Source of the DNA: Holdemania massiliensis
GTDB taxonomy: Bacteria > Bacillota_I > Bacilli_A > Erysipelotrichales > Erysipelotrichaceae
Length of the DNA: 64,000 nt
Assembly (NCBI RefSeq): GCF_022440805.1
Contig: NZ_JAKNTK010000001.1
Location: forward strand, 3,286,001 to 3,350,000
Direction of reading: 5' to 3'
Below, piece after piece: positions 28,732-37,841 of the stretch. Numbering within the stretch: the first letter of the stretch is position 1; each line of letters begins with the position of its first letter. The notes beneath the pieces were generated by a model that saw only the letters and a list, made by a program, of their open reading frames with translations, did no database searches and was not told where the DNA came from. Position numbers and translations under genes: made by a program.

Positions 28732-29213
28732 GTATTGTAAACATCCGGATTGATGAACGCTTAATCCATGGTCAGGTAGCCGCCTATTGGACCAACATGC
28801 TGAACGTCACCCGTATTCTGGTTATCGACGATTTGGCAGCCAAAGATGATATTCAGAAAATGGCTTTAAAAATGGCTTGCCCTTCCACGGTGCGATTATC
28901 CATTTTGTCTGCCCAGCGCGCTGTCGAGCGGCTGAATGAGAACGCCTATGACAAGGATCGGCTGATGATCGTGATGCGCGGTCCGGCGACGGCCAAGGAG
29001 GTTCTGGATTTAGGCTACTTTATGCCAACGATCAATGTCGGCAACATTTCCAACAAGCTAGGTTCAACGCGGATTAAACATACTGTCTGCGTTACACCGC
29101 AGGAAGCTGAGATTTTCCGCTATCTTGAATCCAAAGGCGTCAAAATCACGATTCAGATGGTTCCTTCAGATGAGAAGCTGGACTTCATGCCGATGATTAC
29201 CCACATTCATTGA
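28728..29213 (+). CDS. PTS EIIB component, mannose/fructose/sorbose family
   Basis: A 161-residue IIB protein of the mannose-class PTS. The phosphorylation site is in IDERLIHGQV (His15), and the segment MALKMACPSTVRLSILSAQRA is typical. It receives phosphate from the IIA protein encoded just upstream and passes it to the sugar during import. No IIC or IID membrane gene follows: a terminator comes 36 bases after the stop. So the membrane part must be encoded elsewhere or shared. Confidence 0.94.
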   Translation: MSIVNIRIDERLIHGQVAAYWTNMLNVTRILVIDDLAAKDDIQKMALKMACPSTVRLSILSAQRAVERLNENAYDKDRLMIVMRGPATAKEVLDLGYFMPTINVGNISNKLGSTRIKHTVCVTPQEAEIFRYLESKGVKITIQMVPSDEKLDFMPMITHIH

Positions 29214-29248
29214 TCCCTTTTTTCCATAAGTGCGCTTGAAAGCGTCAA

Positions 29249-29285
29249 ACCCAGTCTGGCTGCAACCTGGACTGGGTGTTTTTTA
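29249..29285 (+). terminator. Terminator after PTS EIIB
   Basis: ACCCAGTC and GACTGGGT pair around an inner GG/CC stem (29249-29277), followed by a TTTTTT run. Confidence 0.88.
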
Positions 29286-29324
29286 TTTCAGCTTTTTCAA
29301 ACGGTGCTCGATTCAGCAGCGGCT

Positions 29325-30575
29325 TTAATAAGCCACTCGAACATGGTCCCCGCTGCTTTGACTTTCATCACTCAGCAAGGCCTGGATCCAGCGTTTCCAG
29401 ATCGTATCCGGACCGCTTGTCTGCCATGTTTGATATCCAGGATGCTGAAGCAGCTCGGCGCGGACTTGATCCAGCTGACCCTGGCGATAGCTGAGCATGG
29501 TCTGCTGAAACAGATCCTCCATCGAAGCGCGCTGTTCCTCGGTCAATTCCACATCCTTCAGCGTCGAGTCAAGCGTGTTTTGGTTGACTGCCCACTGCGC
29601 GGCATAGGAATAAGCATAAAAGTCAAGCAGATCCGGGTTGGATGATCCCTGGTCTTGAGCCCAGGCGGCAACGTCGATGGACTGCTGCGTGTACTGCAGC
29701 ACGGCCTCGGTGCTGATCGCAATTTGACCATAAGTATTGGGCCAGGCAATCGGCATCGGCAGAACAATCTCGGTCAGGCTTGATTCTCCATCCGTTTCCG
29801 TTTTGATATGTCCGGTATGCCGGTGCCCGCTGATGTGCGTTTTTATTCCAAACTGCTGAAAAAGCGACTTCACCGCATCGGCATCGCTGACAACATCCTC
29901 GGCGGCGGTCACCGTGTGATCAAGCAGATTGTGATGGCTGAACGACAGCATCAGCCAGCCCGCCTGCTGAGCCTGTTGAGCTAATTCCCGCAGCCACTGC
30001 AGCGTGGAAGCCGACAACGTACCGTCACTGGCGCCTGGACGGACAGCATTCGTATCCAGCATCAACAACAGTACACCGGATTCCGTCAGTTCGGCATAGC
30101 TCAGTGAATTCGGATCCCGCGCATAGGCCTGATCATAGCCAAATTCATGATACAGTGCTTCAAATTCATCTCGTGTCACCATGGCCAGATCATGATTGCC
30201 GCAGATCACCCGCACCGGCACGGTCTCATTGACTTTCCGCAGCAGCGCCGCCATTTTCTGATGATCCTCTAGATCCCCCTGATTGACCAGATCCCCGGTC
30301 AAAATGATGCGGTCAGGTTTGGCCTTTTGCATCTGATCGAGCATCGCGGTCAGAATCGCTTCATTATAGATCATCTGCGGCACCACTGAAACCTGGGATT
30401 CCAGCCGTTCGCTTTGATAATGGGTATCGGATGAACACAGCAGCGTCAGCGGCTGGCTCAGTGCAGGCGGCAGCGGATTGTCCTTCCAAGAAGACAGAGA
30501 CGGCTGGGATTGAACCGTCGTGCAGCCGCTTAATAAAAGTGACAACCCCAAAACTTTAAGCCATATTTTCAGCAT
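29325..30575 (-). CDS. Lipoprotein metallophosphoesterase
   Basis: A 416-residue exported calcineurin-like phosphoesterase. The lipoprotein signal ends in LLLSGC near residue 18. Metal-binding motifs appear in order: SSDTHYQ (about residue 50), LTGDLVNQGD, CGNHDLAM, SFSHHNLLDH and ISGHRHTGH. It would sit on the outer membrane face of a Gram-positive cell. The C-terminal 120 residues form a helical extension that may hold the substrate. Likely substrates are phosphodiesters or nucleotides, not specified by the sequence. A single gene. Confidence 0.9.
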   Translation of the reverse strand: MLKIWLKVLGLSLLLSGCTTVQSQPSLSSWKDNPLPPALSQPLTLLCSSDTHYQSERLESQVSVVPQMIYNEAILTAMLDQMQKAKPDRIILTGDLVNQGDLEDHQKMAALLRKVNETVPVRVICGNHDLAMVTRDEFEALYHEFGYDQAYARDPNSLSYAELTESGVLLLMLDTNAVRPGASDGTLSASTLQWLRELAQQAQQAGWLMLSFSHHNLLDHTVTAAEDVVSDADAVKSLFQQFGIKTHISGHRHTGHIKTETDGESSLTEIVLPMPIAWPNTYGQIAISTEAVLQYTQQSIDVAAWAQDQGSSNPDLLDFYAYSYAAQWAVNQNTLDSTLKDVELTEEQRASMEDLFQQTMLSYRQGQLDQVRAELLQHPGYQTWQTSGPDTIWKRWIQALLSDESQSSGDHVRVAY

Positions 30576-30736
30576 CTGCGTTTACCTCGGGTTCTTTTGA
30601 ACATCAGTGTGATTTCTGATCTTTATTGTAGCGAAATCTCAGACGGATTGCCATGAGTTTGCCCTGAAAGATCACAACAAAAAAGTCCGTCGGACACAGC
30701 GGGCAAAAATAAAATCTGTCTGATTCGATGGAGTCC

Positions 30737-31213
30737 TCAGCGATACTTCCGCGCCGTGTGCATCAGCCAGAGGATCGCGATGATGACCAGCGCAAACATG
30801 ACCAAGACAAAACCGAGGGTCAAAGCGATGGGCAATGAACGTCCGCTCATCATGAACGTTTCCAGAAGCGCAAACCAGAAAATCACCAAAACCTCCAAAA
30901 TCGAAAGGATTTTCAAGGTCACGGCTTCCAGTGCCTCCTGATTCTCTGCGGTGATTTCCGCCGGAATATTCCACAGCTGCGGACGGCGGCTGACCCAGTT
31001 CAGCCCTGTAAGCATCAGGATGGAAAGCCCCGGCAGCAGAAGTAATTCGAGCTTGCTTCCCCAGCGGTTAATTTCCCCGGCGGCATTGTAATGAGCCGGA
31101 ATCTGGCTGGGCAGCGAGGTCCATTGCCAAAGCAGCATAGTCAGCTGGACAAGGATGAGAATCCAACCGCCAAAATGACAAATCTGATGAAAACGTCGGG
31201 CTTGCAAACGCAT
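30737..31213 (-). CDS. DUF1648 family membrane protein
   Basis: A 158-residue membrane protein with four hydrophobic segments. The region LPSQIPAHYNAAGEINRWGSK (about residues 35-55) is the DUF1648 signature, also found in the SdpI immunity family, but the SdpI C-terminal domain is absent. The ATG at 31213 is chosen because AGGAGGG lies 7 bases upstream; a longer frame adds a charged, unlikely N terminus. Function unknown. Confidence 0.82.
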   Translation of the reverse strand: MRLQARRFHQICHFGGWILILVQLTMLLWQWTSLPSQIPAHYNAAGEINRWGSKLELLLLPGLSILMLTGLNWVSRRPQLWNIPAEITAENQEALEAVTLKILSILEVLVIFWFALLETFMMSGRSLPIALTLGFVLVMFALVIIAILWLMHTARKYR

Positions 31214-31356
31214 GTTTAATCCCTCCTGATTCGGATAAAACAACGCCTTGTCCCGCTTCTGAGCGTTGAACAAGACATCAGCTCTGCTTTCTATTGTAAA
31301 AGGATTTTCCTCTGGAAGCAATCAAAATCCATTTGAAGCAAGGCTGAATAAAACAA

Positions 31357-31397
31357 AAGAGCCTGTCCCGTAAAACTTGGGAAAGACAGACTCTTGT
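31357..31397 (-). terminator. Terminator downstream of the flavoprotein gene
   Basis: On the minus strand AGAG-CTGTC and GACAG-CTCT with an inner TCCC/GGGA form an imperfect hairpin followed by TTTTGTTTT. It lies about 165 bases after the reductase stop codon. Confidence 0.6.
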
Positions 31398-31560
31398 CAG
31401 GAAGTCATGAAACTGAATGGGTCATAATTGAAATTCGGCTGCTCAGCAGGGGGATGCTCCGCAGCCGAATCCGAAAAACCAGGAAGCAGGAAATCCAGGA
31501 TCAATCAAGAATCAGACCTTGAACTTTCCAGCTGCATGTTGGCTGAAAAAACTAAATGAT

Positions 31561-33501
31561 TTATTTGAAGATGGCTTTTAAGGCATCGAGCAGGTTGTTG
31601 GAATCCAGCGTCGCTCCGGAAATGGCATCCACTTCCACATTCTGTCCGGTGATGACTTCGTCAAAGAAGGCTTTCAGCTGATCGTCTTCCATAAACATGT
31701 TTTCACGGCCGGAAACGATTTCCAGATTCGTGATCTTGCCGCCTTCGACAGTAGCCCGCAGCGTATATTCGCCATGGTTGCCCTTGATCAGCTGATCATA
31801 GGTGCCGTCAGGTTTCTTTGTGATATCAATCTTTTCTTCCACTTCACCGCTGACTTCTGCGGTTACTGTGGAACGTCCGCCAAACGCCGTATCCGCAGCT
31901 GCCCGGCCGGTGGCAATGGCTTCGGCCAAAAACATTCCGTTCTGATACAGGTTGGAAACATACGAGCCTAATTCACCAGCTTCATACAGATTAGGGATCG
32001 GATTATCGTTCCAATCCAGTACCTGCGCCTTAACGTTGCGTTCCGCACCGCCGGTTGTTGCGACCAGCGTCGGCGTAATGCCGACCGCATAGAACGGTGC
32101 GGTATCAATCGGTTCCATTGTTTCAATACTGCGGCCAAACGCATCATGACCGGATTTGCAGCCGGCGTTGTAAGCGTCAATCGTCGCCTTCAAAGCCTCA
32201 GGATCACGGCCTAATTTGCCCGCCAGCTCTTCAATTGTATCCGCTTTAATAATCCAGCCCTTGGCAATTTCTTCGGAGTTGTCATCTGACCAAACATAAC
32301 CTTCGGTCGTGATCGGCCAGCTCAGCCACTTCGTTACGATCGCACCGGCAGTCCGGGTTTTCTCGTCAAAGATCAGATCGACCGGCAAAGCCCGATCATG
32401 CGGCAAATCAACATAATGGCCGTATTCCTTGAATTTCATGTGCTGACGATGATAGGCAGCGGATTCGTTGTAGAAACGCTGGTTGTCCGCACAGACCTCA
32501 ATCCAGCTCTTGCCGGCCATTGAGAAATTGCGCATAAAGGTTGCTTCATGATCCGGAACCTTGATGCCCAGCCAGAATCCGCCGGACTGCGTCTGGTTTT
32601 TCATGTGCCAGATCTTGGCGCCGGTATTCATCAGGGCATGGATGCCATCGCCGGTGTTGCCTGGCGTTCCGCCGGTATAAACCAGATCCATCCCGTGGAA
32701 ATCCCGCTGCATCTGTAAATTGTTCTCATATCCACCGCAGGCTAACAGTACGCCCTTGTTGGCTTTGATGCGGATTTCCTTTCCGTCCGCGCCTTTGGCG
32801 ACAACACCTTTGACTTCTTTGGTCTCCAGATTCTGAATCAGACTGGTGAAGGCTGTGGAAAACATCAGTTCAATATTTTCCCCGCGGTCGCGGACAGCCA
32901 GATCAAAGCCTCTCCAGACTCCGCCGTATTCAAATGTGGTTCCAGCTTTGCGGACATGTGCGGAACAGCCCTTGAAACTGGAGCCGTCCAGATCCGGGAA
33001 TTCGGTAACTAAAGAACCCCAGGCCACCGGCCCGCCCCCGACATAGCCCAGCTCATAGCCGACCTTATCCACAGTAGCCTGAATCCAGCCGCGCTGATCG
33101 GAGAATTCTTTGGCCATGAAATCAATGTATTCTTCCGGAATTGGATTCGGCTGGCTGCATGCGATCAGATAGCGTTTGAAGGTATCCAGATCATCCGGTG
33201 CCGGTACGATGACGGTCTGTCCGGAAGCAATCGAGTTGCCGCCGGCCTGGGCTTCTTCCATTTTTTCCAGAATACAGATCTTCGCATTCGGATCAATGTC
33301 GTTGGCTTCCAAAGCGGCTGCTTCCCCAGCCAGGCCATAGCCGACGATCAGAAAATCACATTCCTTATCAAACTTGTCATCCGTCGGTGCCGCTGTCGGC
33401 GCCTCGTTGGTGGAACAGGCGCTCAAGAGCCCCAGAGCCGCAGCCCCCGCGACGGTCGCGGCGCTGCCTTTCAAAAAGTCCCGTCGAGAAATATTCTTCA
33501 T
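31561..33501 (-). CDS. Fumarate reductase-like flavocytochrome family protein with FMN-binding domain
   Basis: A 646-residue exported flavoprotein. The N terminus has a Tat motif (SRRDFLKG) followed by a lipobox-like LLSAC. The FAD-binding part starts with DFLIVGYGLAGEAAALEA near residue 52 and continues as a FAD_binding_2 domain related to fumarate reductase and urocanate reductase (GGNSIASGQ, GVLLACGGYENN, and the C-terminal NLYEAGELGSYV). Residues about 565-646 form an FMN-binding domain with the SGATLDS site for covalent FMN. No heme motif is present. It probably reduces fumarate or a similar enoate outside the membrane. The start at 33501 has AAGGAGGG upstream. A LysR gene is divergent. 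Confidence 0.9.
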   Translation of the reverse strand: MKNISRRDFLKGSAATVAGAAALGLLSACSTNEAPTAAPTDDKFDKECDFLIVGYGLAGEAAALEANDIDPNAKICILEKMEEAQAGGNSIASGQTVIVPAPDDLDTFKRYLIACSQPNPIPEEYIDFMAKEFSDQRGWIQATVDKVGYELGYVGGGPVAWGSLVTEFPDLDGSSFKGCSAHVRKAGTTFEYGGVWRGFDLAVRDRGENIELMFSTAFTSLIQNLETKEVKGVVAKGADGKEIRIKANKGVLLACGGYENNLQMQRDFHGMDLVYTGGTPGNTGDGIHALMNTGAKIWHMKNQTQSGGFWLGIKVPDHEATFMRNFSMAGKSWIEVCADNQRFYNESAAYHRQHMKFKEYGHYVDLPHDRALPVDLIFDEKTRTAGAIVTKWLSWPITTEGYVWSDDNSEEIAKGWIIKADTIEELAGKLGRDPEALKATIDAYNAGCKSGHDAFGRSIETMEPIDTAPFYAVGITPTLVATTGGAERNVKAQVLDWNDNPIPNLYEAGELGSYVSNLYQNGMFLAEAIATGRAAADTAFGGRSTVTAEVSGEVEEKIDITKKPDGTYDQLIKGNHGEYTLRATVEGGKITNLEIVSGRENMFMEDDQLKAFFDEVITGQNVEVDAISGATLDSNNLLDALKAIFK

Positions 33502-33548
33502 TTTCTTTCCCTCCTTCAGCTTCACATTGTGAAACTTTTGTCGATTTC

Positions 33549-33577
33549 ATTATAGGGTTGCAAGCCCTTTCAAACAA
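33549..33577 (-). promoter_or_regulatory. Promoter of the flavoprotein gene
   Basis: On the minus strand TTGTTT (33572-33577) and a perfect TATAAT (33549-33554) are 17 bases apart, 48 bases from the start codon. Confidence 0.7.
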
Positions 33578-33590
33578 TCGAAATACTTTA

Positions 33591-33622
33591 TTGATTAATA
33601 AAAAAATTTTATTATTAATCAA
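33591..33622. promoter_or_regulatory. Inverted repeat, probable LysR operator
   Basis: TTGATTAATA (33591-33600) and TATTAATCAA (33613-33622) are perfect 10-base inverted arms with a 12-base A/T spacer. The element lies just upstream of the flavoprotein -35 box and next to the LysR gene's own -10 (TACAAT, 33632-33637). It contains the T-N11-A logic of LysR sites. Confidence 0.65.
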
Positions 33623-33678
33623 AAAATCTGATACAATAGACATAACAAGTTCATCAAAGCACAAGGGAGGGGATGTCG

Positions 33679-34575
33679 TTGAATACTAGTCAAATCCGTG
33701 CATTTCTCACTGTGGCTCAGACCTTAAGCTATGTCCGGGCCGCAGAATTGCTTTATACAACGCAGCCAGTCATCAGCTATCAGATCAAAGCACTAGAAAC
33801 GGAGCTGGGTGTCCAGCTGTTCAGCCGCACCCGCCGCAGCGTCGAGCTGACACCCGCCGGAGTGTACTTCTATCAGCAGATGGAACCGTTGCTTCTGCAG
33901 CTGGAAACGATCGTCCAGACCGTTCAGTCGATGAACGCGCAAACGCCCAAGCTTCTGAATTTATTGGTCCGGCGGCTGGCGGATTACGGCAAGCTCACAC
34001 AGATCATAAAAAATTATTCGGAAAGCTGGCCGTTAGTTCATGTCAACATTCTGACTCAGGAGAACCGCGGCAGTCGCCAGCTTCTGGTTACGGAAGAAGT
34101 TCAAATGGCCTTCTGTTACCAATATGAAGTCGAAACCGATCCGAAGCTGAAGTTTCTGCCGCTGATGGAATCGCAGTACTATGTGCTCGTCAGCAAGGCC
34201 CATCCGCTGGCCGCCTACAAGTATTTGACCTTCGACGACTTAAAGGATCAGAAACTGATCCTGGCCAATACCGAGCTGCATAAAAATCCGCGGCTGATCT
34301 CCCAGGCAGAGCTGAAAGAAAAAAAGATCATTGTGCAGACGATCTATACGAGTTTTGACAGCATGCTGATCGCCGTGCAGTCTGGGATCGGCTTTACCAT
34401 CCTGCCGTGTTCCCGTTCCAAGAAATTTTCCGGTCTGATCAAAATCCCGCTGAAAGACGTGAAGCCGATGCCGCTGGGCCTGGCCTGGTACGCACCGCGC
34501 ACAACCCCGGAAATCGAAGGATTGATTAACCTGGCACAAAAACTGAACCAGGAACAGCCGCCGACAGTCATTTAA
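33679..34575 (+). CDS. LysR-type regulator, likely of the divergent flavoprotein gene
   Basis: A LysR-family regulator of about 298 residues with the N-terminal winged helix (YVRAAELLYTTQPVISYQIKALETELGVQLFSRT) and a typical effector domain. The start is probably TTG at 33679, which has GGGAGG 8 bases upstream; the ATG at 33673, two codons earlier, sits only 2 bases from it. It is divergent from the Tat-exported reductase with a shared operator-like inverted repeat, so it very likely controls that gene in response to its substrate. A terminator follows at 34649-34691. Confidence 0.88.
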   Translation: MNTSQIRAFLTVAQTLSYVRAAELLYTTQPVISYQIKALETELGVQLFSRTRRSVELTPAGVYFYQQMEPLLLQLETIVQTVQSMNAQTPKLLNLLVRRLADYGKLTQIIKNYSESWPLVHVNILTQENRGSRQLLVTEEVQMAFCYQYEVETDPKLKFLPLMESQYYVLVSKAHPLAAYKYLTFDDLKDQKLILANTELHKNPRLISQAELKEKKIIVQTIYTSFDSMLIAVQSGIGFTILPCSRSKKFSGLIKIPLKDVKPMPLGLAWYAPRTTPEIEGLINLAQKLNQEQPPTVI

Positions 34576-34648
34576 ACCGATAAAGGCTGCATGGAATTCA
34601 TGATTCCTCTCTGTCCATCCTCCAAGTTCATTTTACCGATCCCATTTC

Positions 34649-34691
34649 AGCGGAGAAACCGAGGCTTAACGAAGCGCTTCTCCGCTCTTTT
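34649..34691 (+). terminator. Terminator after the LysR gene
   Basis: AGCGGAGAA (34649-34657) pairs with TTCTCCGCT (34678-34686), then CTTTTTG. Confidence 0.85.
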
Positions 34692-34830
34692 TGTATTTAT
34701 TTTGAACAAAAAAGAATGTCTGCGTCATGCAGCGCCATGATTGCGCCGGAAATCCTTATTTTTATTTTGACGGATAATCCGCATTTGATTACAATAAGAC
34801 TAATGAATGACAACATTTGGGGGAAACGCT

Positions 34831-36189
34831 ATGAAAATCCTAGTATTGGGCGCCGGCAAGGTCGGCACGACGATCATTGAAGCGCTTTCGCAGGAAAATC
34901 ATGAGATTAAAGTGATCGATAAGAAACAGGACGTTTTGGATTCTTTGGCCAACCGGCTGGATGTCTTATGCCTGCAGGGCGACGGTATTCAGTATTCGAC
35001 GCTTGCCGATGCGGGAGCGGAGGAAACCGACGTTTTAATCGCGGTGACTTCCCGGGATGAAACAAATATGCTGAGCTGCATCATTGGGAAAAAGGCCGGC
35101 GTGAAGCATACCATCGCCCGTGTCCGGAATCCGGATTTCTTTTCCCAGATGCTTTATATGAAACAGGATCTCGGCATGGAAATGATCATCAATCCGGAAT
35201 TGGCAGCCGCCGATGAAATCGCGCGGGTCATCCGAATTCCCAGCGCTTTAAAAGTGGAAACGTTTTCCAGCGGACGTGTGGAGCTGATTGAAATGAAGCT
35301 GAAAGAAGACAATCCGCTCAATCACAGTCAGCTCAGTACGCTGTATTCCGCCTTCGGCGTCAAAGTATTGATCTGCACAGTAGAACGAAATGGGAAAATT
35401 TTGATTCCGGACGGCAGTTTTGTCTTAGAGCAGGGCGACCGAATCACGATCACGGCCAGCCGCGAAGAACTGGCTGAATTTCTGCGGCTTTTGGGCTTAT
35501 CACGCAGTAAGATGAAAAACGTATTGATCATCGGCGGCGGACGCATCAGCGTCTACCTAGCACGGCAGCTGGAATTTATGCGCTGTCAGACAACGATTGT
35601 GGAAATGAACGAGGAGCGATGTCTGGAATTGTCTGACCTGCTTCCTCATGCCACAATTATTCACGGCGACGGCACGGATCCGGAGGTGCTGCACGAAGCT
35701 GGGTTTAACTGCTGCGATGCGGCAGTGCTGCTGAGCAGCATGGATGAGGAAAACTTCGTTTTGGCGATGTATGCGGAAACCTTTGACACGCCGAAAATCA
35801 TCTGCAAGATCAATCGCGACAGCTATGCCAGCATCCTGCAGAAGGCCTTGCCGGAAGCCACGATCATCTCGCCGAAGAATATCACCGCGGAAGAAATTAT
35901 TCAACAGATCCGCGCCCGGCAGAATGCTTCCGGCAGCCATGTTGAAACCTTATATAAGCTGGTTTCCGGCAAAGCGGAGGCTTTGGAATTCACGATCCGC
36001 AAAGCCAGCGGACATCTGAACATCCCGCTTCAGGATCTGCCGCTGAAGTCCGGCATTCTGATTGCCTGCATTCTGCGCAACGGGCGGCCGCTGATTCCTA
36101 ACGGGCAGTCCTGGCTGCAGCTCAACGATCATGTCATCGTCGTGACGACCAATTCCAATTATGATGATCTGGAAGATTGTTTTGATTAA
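34831..36189 (+). CDS. trkA: Trk potassium uptake regulatory subunit TrkA
   Basis: A 452-residue cytoplasmic protein with two RCK repeats, each a Rossmann NAD-binding domain plus a TrkA-C lobe. The nucleotide motifs are VLGAGKVGTTI at residues 4-14 and VLIIGGGRISVYLARQLE near residue 230; LCLQGDG and IIHGDGTDPEVL mark the conserved acidic ends. It gates the TrkH channel encoded 12 bases downstream. The ATG at 34831 is chosen over an upstream in-frame ATG because the Rossmann strand starts there and GGGGGAA precedes it. Confidence 0.95.
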   Translation: MKILVLGAGKVGTTIIEALSQENHEIKVIDKKQDVLDSLANRLDVLCLQGDGIQYSTLADAGAEETDVLIAVTSRDETNMLSCIIGKKAGVKHTIARVRNPDFFSQMLYMKQDLGMEMIINPELAAADEIARVIRIPSALKVETFSSGRVELIEMKLKEDNPLNHSQLSTLYSAFGVKVLICTVERNGKILIPDGSFVLEQGDRITITASREELAEFLRLLGLSRSKMKNVLIIGGGRISVYLARQLEFMRCQTTIVEMNEERCLELSDLLPHATIIHGDGTDPEVLHEAGFNCCDAAVLLSSMDEENFVLAMYAETFDTPKIICKINRDSYASILQKALPEATIISPKNITAEEIIQQIRARQNASGSHVETLYKLVSGKAEALEFTIRKASGHLNIPLQDLPLKSGILIACILRNGRPLIPNGQSWLQLNDHVIVVTTNSNYDDLEDCFD

Positions 36190-36201
36190 GGGGGACTTCC
36201 G

Positions 36202-37662
36202 ATGAACAAGCGGTTGATTTTATTTCAAATCGGCAGCATTCTGATCCTGGAAGCCGGACTGATGCTGCCCTCATTGGGCGTTGCCCTGCTGCACAGCGAA
36301 CAAAGTACAACGGCGTTCTTCTTCAGCATCCTGATTACTGCCGGAGCCGGCCTGCTGCTGAAACTGTTCCCGCCGCAGGATCGTCGCTTCGGCAGTCGGG
36401 AAGGCTTGGTCATCACCGGACTGGCCTGGATTCTCGCTTCCCTTTTCGGTGCACTGCCCTTTTATCTCAGCGCTCAGATTCCATCCTATATCGATGCTTT
36501 GTTTGAAACCGTGTCCGGGTTTACGACCACCGGCAGCACCATTCTTGCAAATATAGAAGTCCTCGATCAAGGACTGTTGTTCTGGCGCAGCTTTACGCAC
36601 TGGATTGGCGGAATGGGCATTCTGGTTTTCCTGCTTGCTATTTTACCGCAGAATAACTCGCATTCCATGCATCTCATGCGCTCAGAAGCACCGGGGCCGG
36701 AAGTGTCCAAATTTGTGCCGCGGCTGCGGGATTCGGCAAAAATCCTGTATCAGATTTACATCCTGCTTACGCTCATCATGGTCGGCTGCCTGCTTTTCGC
36801 AGGAATGCCTTTATTTGATTCCCTCTGCACTGCGTTTGGAACCGCGGGTACCGGCGGCTTTGGGATCTGGAATGACAGCATCGCCCATTACGACAGTGTG
36901 CTGATTGAACAGATCATCGCTGTTTTTATGGTTATTTTCGGAATTAATTTTTCCCTGTATTTCTTCGTCTTTACCGGAAAGCTGAAAAATGCGTTCAAAA
37001 ACGAGGAATTTCATTGGTTTCTTGGTATTATTCTGGCCGCAATTCTGATGATTGCCGTCAACATTATGCCGCTGTTCGATGGCTTTTGGACAAGCTGGCG
37101 GCATTCCTCCTTCGCTGTGACGTCGATCATCTCGACCTCCGGCTTTGCGACGGTCGACTTTAATCTGTGGCCGACCTTTTCAAAAATAGTTTTGTGTCTG
37201 TTAATGATGGTCGGCTCCTGTGCCGGCAGCACTGGTGGAGGAATGAAAATCGTGCGGATTGGAATCTTGTTTAAGAGTCTGACCCGGGATTTAAAAAAGT
37301 TCATTAATCCGCGGATCATCCGGCGTGTCCGCTTTAACGGACTGAGTATTGACGAACACGTCGTTGCCGGGATTCAGTCGTATTTCGTCATCTATATGCT
37401 AATCATCCTGGCTTCCATTTTACTGATCTCCCTGAACGGTTTTGATATGACCACGACCATCACTTCGGTGCTGACCACGTTCAATAATGTTGGTCCGGGA
37501 TTGGAAATGGTGGGGCCTACCGGGAACTTTTATGATTTCAGCGGATTTTCAAAACTGATTTTCTGTCTGAACATGCTTTTGGGCAGACTGGAGATTTATC
37601 CGCTGTTATTTTGCTTCACCTTATCTGCCCAGAAAAGCACAAAATTTCAATCCACTTTCTAA
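36202..37662 (+). CDS. trkH: Trk potassium uptake channel subunit TrkH
   Basis: A 486-residue membrane protein with the TrkH/KtrB architecture of four M1-P-M2 repeats. Selectivity-filter-like segments are seen: TVSGFTTTGSTI (about 110), the GTAGTGGFG segment (about 215), SIISTSGFATVDF and NNVGPGLEMVGPTG. SCAGSTGGGMKI follows the third repeat, as in the family. Length and C terminus (LGRLEIYPLL) are normal. It forms the K+ pathway and is controlled by TrkA from the same operon. GGGGGA precedes the ATG. Confidence 0.95.
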   Translation: MNKRLILFQIGSILILEAGLMLPSLGVALLHSEQSTTAFFFSILITAGAGLLLKLFPPQDRRFGSREGLVITGLAWILASLFGALPFYLSAQIPSYIDALFETVSGFTTTGSTILANIEVLDQGLLFWRSFTHWIGGMGILVFLLAILPQNNSHSMHLMRSEAPGPEVSKFVPRLRDSAKILYQIYILLTLIMVGCLLFAGMPLFDSLCTAFGTAGTGGFGIWNDSIAHYDSVLIEQIIAVFMVIFGINFSLYFFVFTGKLKNAFKNEEFHWFLGIILAAILMIAVNIMPLFDGFWTSWRHSSFAVTSIISTSGFATVDFNLWPTFSKIVLCLLMMVGSCAGSTGGGMKIVRIGILFKSLTRDLKKFINPRIIRRVRFNGLSIDEHVVAGIQSYFVIYMLIILASILLISLNGFDMTTTITSVLTTFNNVGPGLEMVGPTGNFYDFSGFSKLIFCLNMLLGRLEIYPLLFCFTLSAQKSTKFQSTF

Positions 37663-37789
37663 CGTCATTCCCGTAATAAAAGGAGCGGCTGACTCAGCTT
37701 AGGATCAAATTATTCTCTGACCTTCCCTCCAGTCCTGCCCCCCTTTTTTGTTTGTTCATGAATCTTAAGATTTTTTCAGATTTCAAGAA

Positions 37790-37819
37790 TTGACTTTCCA
37801 GGTAAAACTGGAATAATGG
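37790..37819 (+). promoter_or_regulatory. Bactofilin promoter with internal inverted repeat
   Basis: TTGACT (37790-37795) is followed by TTCCAG-GTAAAA-CTGGAA (37796-37813), a perfect inverted repeat that fills the 18-base spacer, then TAATGG as a weak -10. A repressor bound to the repeat would cover the promoter completely. Confidence 0.5.
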
Positions 37820-37841
37820 ATACAGAACAAGGAGGGCATAT

